A DNA stretch of 64,000 nucleotides, from assembly GCA_905116865.2 (NCBI GenBank), contig CAJHNH020000794.1:1-64000 (forward strand). The letters run 5' to 3'. Made by a program: the position numbers and the translations under genes. The stretch's first letter is position 1. The number at the start of each line of letters is the position of its first letter. Positions 13,301-21,317 of this stretch are shown here, piece after piece. This stretch comes from Candidula unifasciata. Taxonomy: Eukaryota > Mollusca > Gastropoda > Stylommatophora > Geomitridae. The notes under the pieces are model-generated. The model was not told the origin of the DNA. It saw only the letters and a program-made list of their open reading frames with translations, and ran no database searches.

Positions 13301-14923
13301 GGCCCCGGGTGGTCCAAGATTTTAGCACCCCTTCTTCTGTGCATGTTTATGGTGTAAGCCCTTAGTCCCTTGACAGTTTTGTAATGAAATAAGACACCGA
13401 TTTTTCCAGAAAGAATTATTACGCAATAGTAAAACAGATGTTGAGGAATTTATCTGATATTGGATTGAGTTTTGTATGATTTCAATATATAGAGTGTGGC
13501 ACTTACGTGTCTCCATAAACTCCACATTTAAAACAGAAAGTTGTGTCGGGTCTTTGCTCAATGATACATCGTAACCACGCACATCTTGCTAGCTATACTT
13601 ACAGTTTTGCCAAAGCATAGATGAATGGTGCCTGTTTGGATGGCATGTTCTCTTTATTGGGTGACGATATTCTCTTGGTCATAATAAAATCAGTCTCACT
13701 AGTTAACTGCCAGATTGTGCAAGTTGTTTAAAAAAGTACAGTTTCGATAAAATCAGTTGCATTACGTATGTTGACCACCTCCGAAAGTTGACCTGTTAGC
13801 TACAGTCACTTGGGCGGTCAACTTCTACAGTTTCTACTGGACATAACAAACATCTAAAGAGATAATAAACATTTAAACAGATAATAAACATTGAAACAGA
13901 TAATAAACATTGAAACAGATAATAAACATTGAAACAGATAATAAACATTGAAACAGATAATAAACATTGAAACAGATAATAAACATTGAAAAGATAATAA
14001 ACATTGAAACAGATAATTAAAAATTGGTACTACCTGAAGACCCTGGCTCAGAGAATTGTGAACAGGAGAGCCGCTTGGAACCACTTCTTCATTGTCTAGG
14101 ACGCCCCTCTGTCTCTGGTCTAGTCTGGCTCTTAAACTTGCCGCTGCTGTGGGTTGTTGCGGGGATCTTCTAGTTCTAATGGCTGCCGGAACATGGGAAA
14201 TCTCTGCGCTATCATCATCGTGTGCTTCAAAGACGCCACAGGTGTCTGCGTTCCGCTTGAAGGAATCCAAGTTAAATTTCCAGTCTCTCTTTTTCCAACC
14301 AGACGCCCGTGCTTTTCTGTTTAAGTGGCGACAGAAAAAGTAATAGCTTGGGGTTATTGACAGGTTATAGATCAATTGTATGTCAGCTAACACCTGGGAA
14401 GGTAACCCGGGTAACACATGTCTACAGAAGTCGGATGTGTCGGTCAAAAGGGGCAAATATGGCAGCCACATTGCAAACCACGCATGTACGTCTTCGGATG
14501 AATATAGATGACAAAGAATCTCAACTAAATTTTAATATGTCACATAAAAGTGTTGCCTTGGGATATTGTTAATATACTGAATAAAATTACCAGTCGTTAA
14601 AATATTTTTAAAGCCTACAAATAAATCTTTTCTTTTAACAGAACAGTTCACAGTACCGTTCTTAAAACCAGCCGATCGGAGCTTGGAGAGGGGAAGCAGC
14701 TATCTTGCAGCAGATTCTCTAGTGAGATCATACTTTGGAATTGGATTTGGTTAAACGTTTCTGTCCTATGACAACTTTAAAAGATACAAGCCTGGTTTCA
14801 ATGTTGAAACGACTGAGCGTCAAAGAGTTGCACTTCAGTCTTCCAGGGAATGCACCAACGAATCAACCAGACACACCCACACACAAACATACACACACAC
14901 CCACACACAAACATACACACAAG

Positions 14924-14956
<33 letters not shown>

Positions 14957-17900
14957 TACGGACCTGCTACTGGTATGTGAGTTCTTAGAGGCAACCCACC
15001 TGATGGCCTGATCTGAGCATACGAAACCGAACGCAAAGAATAAGATATAACACAATAGCCTAAACTGTTATATTCTTGTTTTGCCTTACGCGAACAGAAT
15101 AATAAAAACAGGGCATTTGCGAAGGTGTCCCTTGTAGATTATGTGCAGCTTCTTATTTCGGACATGTACAAATGGGCATAAAAGCCAAACATCATATCGT
15201 TAGAGCTGTGAAACTGTAAGTTCCATGTTCGGATTTTGTTCAGAAAGAAAATTAATGAACTAAACGTTGTATTAAGAATCGACATCATAGCACACGCAAC
15301 AGTCAAATAAGCGGTAAGTCCCCATCTTCAGCAGCAAGCGAAGAGTTCCATTTCGATGGCAGCAGTAAATGTCTAATTATCTAGTCTTTCACTTCAGTGT
15401 TGAGCGTCGGCAAGATCCTCTGGTAACTCCTCGCAGCGCCATTTGACTCAGACCGTCATGATCTATTCGTGCCGCACTGTTCACTTTCTCTCCAAAGTCT
15501 TGCAACATCTAACTTGTTATACATCCATTCACCACAGAGTGGTGCAGAACTAGCCAGTCTACTCGTCTGTTCGTTTCCCAACACACCGGTATGACGTGGA
15601 GAAAATCTCCAAAAGACGTTAACTACCCGGGACCTCTGAAGCGGTGCTTGCCACTCTCCACGAAGTATGCCTGTTTCTTCATACGCACTGTGGGTCAGTT
15701 ACAAAAATATGTGCCTACAGCTGATTCTACATTCAGGAAGTGGTGATTTTATGAGTTGGTAGCCACTGATATTAACCCTAAGGTTTATAAGTACAGATAT
15801 AAAGAAATAATTCCAGAAAAAAAGAATCATTAAGTTGAATTAGTAAAAAAGTATAGGACCTGGTTTCACGCCTGTAGGCGTACTGGAAATATAGGCTAGA
15901 CTTTTATGTTTATAGACCAATTGGCAATTAGTGGGTGATGTGGTCAGAATCACGCCGGTCGTTTTTATTTCCCAGGACTGCACCAGGTACCCACTCAATG
16001 GTGGGTCCACCTGGAAGCCTAGGTCATTTTTGAAAAAAGTCCTGCTCCGTCAGAACGCGAACCCAAGAGCTTCCGATCCGCAGGCAGGCGTCTAGCCGCC
16101 AACGCCATGGCTACTCCTATTATGTTTAATGTTATCAGTAATATCCAGTAAAAACATCGTAATCTGTCGTGCCTCTTCACAAACCGTCCCTACCAAGCAT
16201 GCAACAAATGGACCAATCATCCGACCAGCTAACAACCATCCAGCCATCCATTCACTCGCCCAGCAACCCAGCAACCCACCCGACCAGCTAACCAACAACA
16301 CATCAACCAACCACCCAACCAACTAGTACCACATTTAAGATGTTCTAGATATAAGGTGGATAATTTTCTTAGCACACTGAACACATCCATGGGTGCTCAA
16401 ATTCCTCCTTCAACATATTCATTAGCGGCGCGCGGATGTGTGACGCCCCCCTACAATCATTTATGTACACCCTCTTTTCATCAGTTAAACTTAAGTATCA
16501 CCACTGTCATGCTATTTCAATGCCGGGATGCTAATCGGTTTCATATAGCTTAAAGCGATAGAAATGTAAACATTTGATTACTTCTAGTTATAGTTCGCTC
16601 CTCTTAGAATTGTGTCCTCCGTGCAGCTGCACACGATGCACATTCTCAAATAGTATGTTTGTTTGTACAAGAAATCAACATTATGACACAAGTCGTAACC
16701 CATAAGTGCTCTGTTTTACTTCTAACTCAAACCTGAGTCTGAAGAGTCTCAGCAAAGTGCACGAACTCCGTAGCACCGGTGAGGATCCTGAAATACTTTA
16801 AGTATATTTTTAACTCCGAATTTTGCCCGGGCAGATCCGTTAGGCTGCTCTTTCGATTTCTAACTGCCTATTAATTTTTTGGCGTGCGCAACAATACACA
16901 CAGGTGTCCAGTCTTACTATCCTAATCAGGGGAGATTTCTAGAAGTCCACGTGAAAAACCCTCAGCTTTCATCATGCCTCGAGACCACGCAGCTACAACA
17001 GACATCTCTAAATACAGTCCTGCAACCAACAACGCAAGCAACTTTTGTGGTAATCACCTAATGCAGTGGTTCTCAACCTGCCGGTCGCGACCCTTTTTTT
17101 TTTTTTTTTTTGGAGCGAAACGACCCTTTCACAGGGGTCGCCTAAGACCATTGGAAATCACATATTCATTGAAGTTTTAAAAGAAAATAATTGTTTGGAG
17201 GTCGCCAAAACATGAGGAACTGCATTAAATGGTCGCCACAACATGAGGGAACTGTATTAAAGGATCGCCACAACATGAGGAAACTGTATTAAAAAATCGC
17301 CACAACATGAGGGGAGTGTATTAAAGGATCGCCACAGCATGAAGAAACTGTATTAAAGGGTCGCCACAACATGAGGGAGCTGTATTAAAGGGTCGCCACA
17401 ACATGAGGGAACTGTATTAAAGGGTAGCCACAACATGAGGGAACTGTATCAAAGGGTCGCCACAACATGAGGAACTGTATTAAAGGATCGCCACAACATG
17501 AGGGAACTATTAAAGGGTCGCCACAACATGAGGGAACTGTATTAAAGGATCGCCACAACATGAGGGAACTGTATTAAAGGATCGCCACAACATGAGGAAA
17601 CTGTATTAAAGGGTCGCCACAACATGAGGAAACTGTATTAAAGGGTCGCCACAATTGAGTGAACTGTATTAAAGGGTCGCCACAACATGAGGGAACTATT
17701 AAAGGGTCGCCACAACATGAGGGAACTGTATTAAAGGATCGCCACAACATGAGGGGAGTGTATTAAAGGATCGCCACAACATGAAGAAACTGTATTCAAG
17801 GGTCGCCACAACATGAGGGAACTGTATTAAAGGATCGCCACAACATGAAGAAACTGTATTAAAGGGTCGCCACAACATGAGGAAACTGTATTAAAGGATC

Positions 17901-20900
17901 GAGGCATTAGGAAGGTTGAGGGCCACTGGCCTAATGGAAGCTATTTTATATTTGTTGTTTTGTTTTAAACGGAATCTATTTTTTGCCTAATCCAGCGCTG
18001 TAACAAATGGAGAGGTTCTGGTGTCTTGAAGAACATTTATTAGTCAGCTGACTGGTTGTTGTCTAATAATAGACATGGCGGATGACAATCCTGTCAGTCA
18101 GTTTGCAATTCTTCTTCCTTAATCTTTTTTAATCAGGAGCCGTTGTAGCCCAGTGGCTGGAGACCTGGCTGTCAAGCCTAGGGACTTTGGTTCAAATCGG
18201 CACCTAGTGTTTTGTGGCGTAAGTAACTGAGCTTGGCTTTCTTGTTGACCTAACCTAAACTAGCTACTACAAATGACACTGATCTTTTCTTCTTCGAAAT
18301 TACAAACCGTGTTAACCAACTTTAGCCAGAGACTCACAGATATAAACAGAGAATATGCTTTAAAGATAAAATCTCTATTATCCAGTTTTATGGCTGGTCT
18401 CATAATGCTGGTATGAATGAGTCAGACCTGTGACATGGAGGTGGATGCAACACTTAGGTCCTGTTTTATGGCTGGTCTCATAATGCTGGTATGAATGAGT
18501 CAGATCTGGGAAACAGAGGTGGATGCAACACTCAGCTCCTGGAACACAACTAGAGTCTCTGAGTTGAAGGACAACCAAAAGTTTCTGCCAGAGTTTACAG
18601 GCGGTGAACGCCAAGAAGAAAGAGAATATAATGCTAATTTACAGATCATCATCATCATCGTGTGCCCTGCCAGCTGGTGTAGGCGCTCATGCGTCTCCAC
18701 AGATCACGATCCCTGGTTGCCTGGAACAGCTCTCTTGATAATAACCTCCATGCCATCGTTTCAGCCCATCCAGCATCATCTCTCTTGGTCTACCCCTACC
18801 CTTTTCCCGCTGATCTTTCCAGTTGTCAAGATGTTCTCCAATGTCTCTCTTCTCATTATGTGGCCAAGGAACAGTGTTTGTCTTTTTCTTATTCCTGTAT
18901 ATAGAGATCTACTTTCATTTGCTTTTTTCAAACAATCGTTGTTAGTTACTCTGGTCGTGCAAGGCATGCGTAACACTCATCTCAAAACCACATCTCTGTT
19001 GCTTCTAATAAAAAGATCAGTTAAAAAACAAAAACCTTCTAAAAAGACAGAAGAGCAACAGAAGTATAGAGAATGTGGTCCAGAGGGAAATATGGAGAAT
19101 GTGTGTTCAGAGAGAAATATGGAGAATGTGTGTCCAGAGGGAAGTATGGAGAATGTGTTCAGAGAGAAATATGGAGAATGTGTGTCCAGACGGAAATATG
19201 GAGAATGTGTGTCCAGAGAGAAATATGGAGAATGTGTGTCCAGAGAGAAGTATGGAGAATGTGTGTCCAGAGAGAAATATGGAGAATGTGGTACAGAGAG
19301 AAGTATGGAGAATGTGTGTCCAGAGAGAAGTATGGAGAATGTGTGTCCAGAGAGAACTATGGAGAATGTGTGTCCAGAGAGAAGTATGGAGAGTGTGTGT
19401 CCAGAGAGAAGTATGGAGAATGTTTGTCCAGAGAGAAGTATGGAGCATGTGTGTCCAGAGAGAAGTATGGAGAATGTGTGTCCAGAGGGAAGTATGGAGA
19501 ATGTGTGTCCAGAGAGAAGTATGGAGAATGTGTGTCCAGAGGGAAGTATGGAGAATGTGTGTCCAGAGAGAAGTATGGAGAATGTGTGTCCAGAGGGAAG
19601 TATGGATAATGTGCATCCAGAGAGAAGTATGGAGAATGTGTGTCCAGAGAGAAGTATGGAGAATGTGTGTCCAGAGAGAAGTATGGAGAATGTGTGTCCA
19701 GAGGGAAGTATGGAGAATGTGTGTCCAGAGAGAAGTATGGAGAATGTGTGTCCATAGGTAAGTATGGAGAATGTGTGTCCAGAGAGAAGTATGGAGAATG
19801 TGTGTCCAGAGAGAAGTATGAAGAATGTGTGTCCAGAGAGAAATATGGAGAATGTGATCCAGAGGGAAATATGGAGAATGTGTGTCCAGAGAGAGGTATG
19901 GAGAATGTGTGTCCAGAGAGAAGTATGGAGAATGCGTGTCCAGAGAGAGGTATGGAGAATGTGTGTCTAGAGAGAAGTATGGAGAATGTGTGTCCAGACA
20001 GAGGTATGGAGAATGTGTGTCCAGAGAGAAGTATGGAGAATGTGTGTCCAGAGAGAGGTATGGAGAATGTGTGTCCAGAGAGAGGTGTGGAGAATGTGTG
20101 TCCAGAGAGAAGTATGGAGAATGTGTGTCCAGAGAGAGGTATGGAAAATGTGTGTCTAGAGAGAAGTATGGAGAATGTGTGTCCAGAGAGAAGTATGGAG
20201 AATGTGTGTCCAGAGAGAAGTATGGAGAATGTGTGTCCAGAGAGAAGTATGGAGAATGTGTGTCCATAGAAAAGTATGGAGAATGTGTGTCCAGAGAGAA
20301 GTATGTAGAATGTGTGTCCAGAGAGAAGTATGGAGAATGTGTGTCCAGAGAGAAGTATGGAGAATGTGTGTCCATAGAGAAGTATGGAGAATGTGTGTCC
20401 AGAGAGAAGTATGTAGAATGTGTGTCCAGAGAGAAATATGGAGAATGTGTGTCCAGAGAGAAGTATGTAGAATGTGTGTCCAGAGAGAAGTATGGAGAAT
20501 GTGTGTCCAGAGAGAAGTATGTAGAATGTGTGTCCAGAGAGAAATATGGAGAATGTGTGTCCAGAGAGAAGTATGGAGAATGTGTGTCCAAAGGGAAGTA
20601 TGTAGAATGTGTGTCCAGAGAGAAGTATGGAGAATGTGTGTCCAGAGAGACAGAAGTATCCTCACCCGTGGTATGCCTTGACCATGTGAGGCTGGAGGTC
20701 GTCCCACATCAGGGTGCCGTGCTCGTGGTGCATCCCCGTCCACACAGTGTCCAGCCCTGTCAGACAAGTCACACATAGCTCCGCATTAAAAGAAGGAAAG
20801 AACGAACTTTATTTTTAAAGGGTCACAAATCAGGCATGCAGGCCCGTCTTACCTTCGGCCGTATCAAACACTTATCATTCCGACCAAAGTTGTATTTAAT

Positions 20901-21099
20901 CAATGAAGCATTGTTGTGTTCACATAACAGTTTATATGAAATGTTTATCAAGCAGCAACAAGCAAACACCAACAACAATAACACAAGCGCACACACATGC
21001 ACACACATAAAGGTGAGGACAGGATCGTCCACACATGCACATACACATACACACACATAACCACATACATGTATACACTTACACATGCATACTTACACA

Positions 21100-21176
<77 letters not shown>

Positions 21177-21258
21177 ATTCATACCCATTATCACAAAAAG
21201 ACATAATACACACACTCCTACATACGCCTGCATACACAACATTCAGTGAGAACAGAGA

Positions 21259-21317
<59 letters not shown>

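Noticed and set aside
19107..20591. 494-codon minus frame with THSPYFSLD repeats and overlapping plus frames
   Set aside because: A 27-bp satellite open in several frames on both strands, with no unique sequence, start context or splice evidence. It lies in intron 2.
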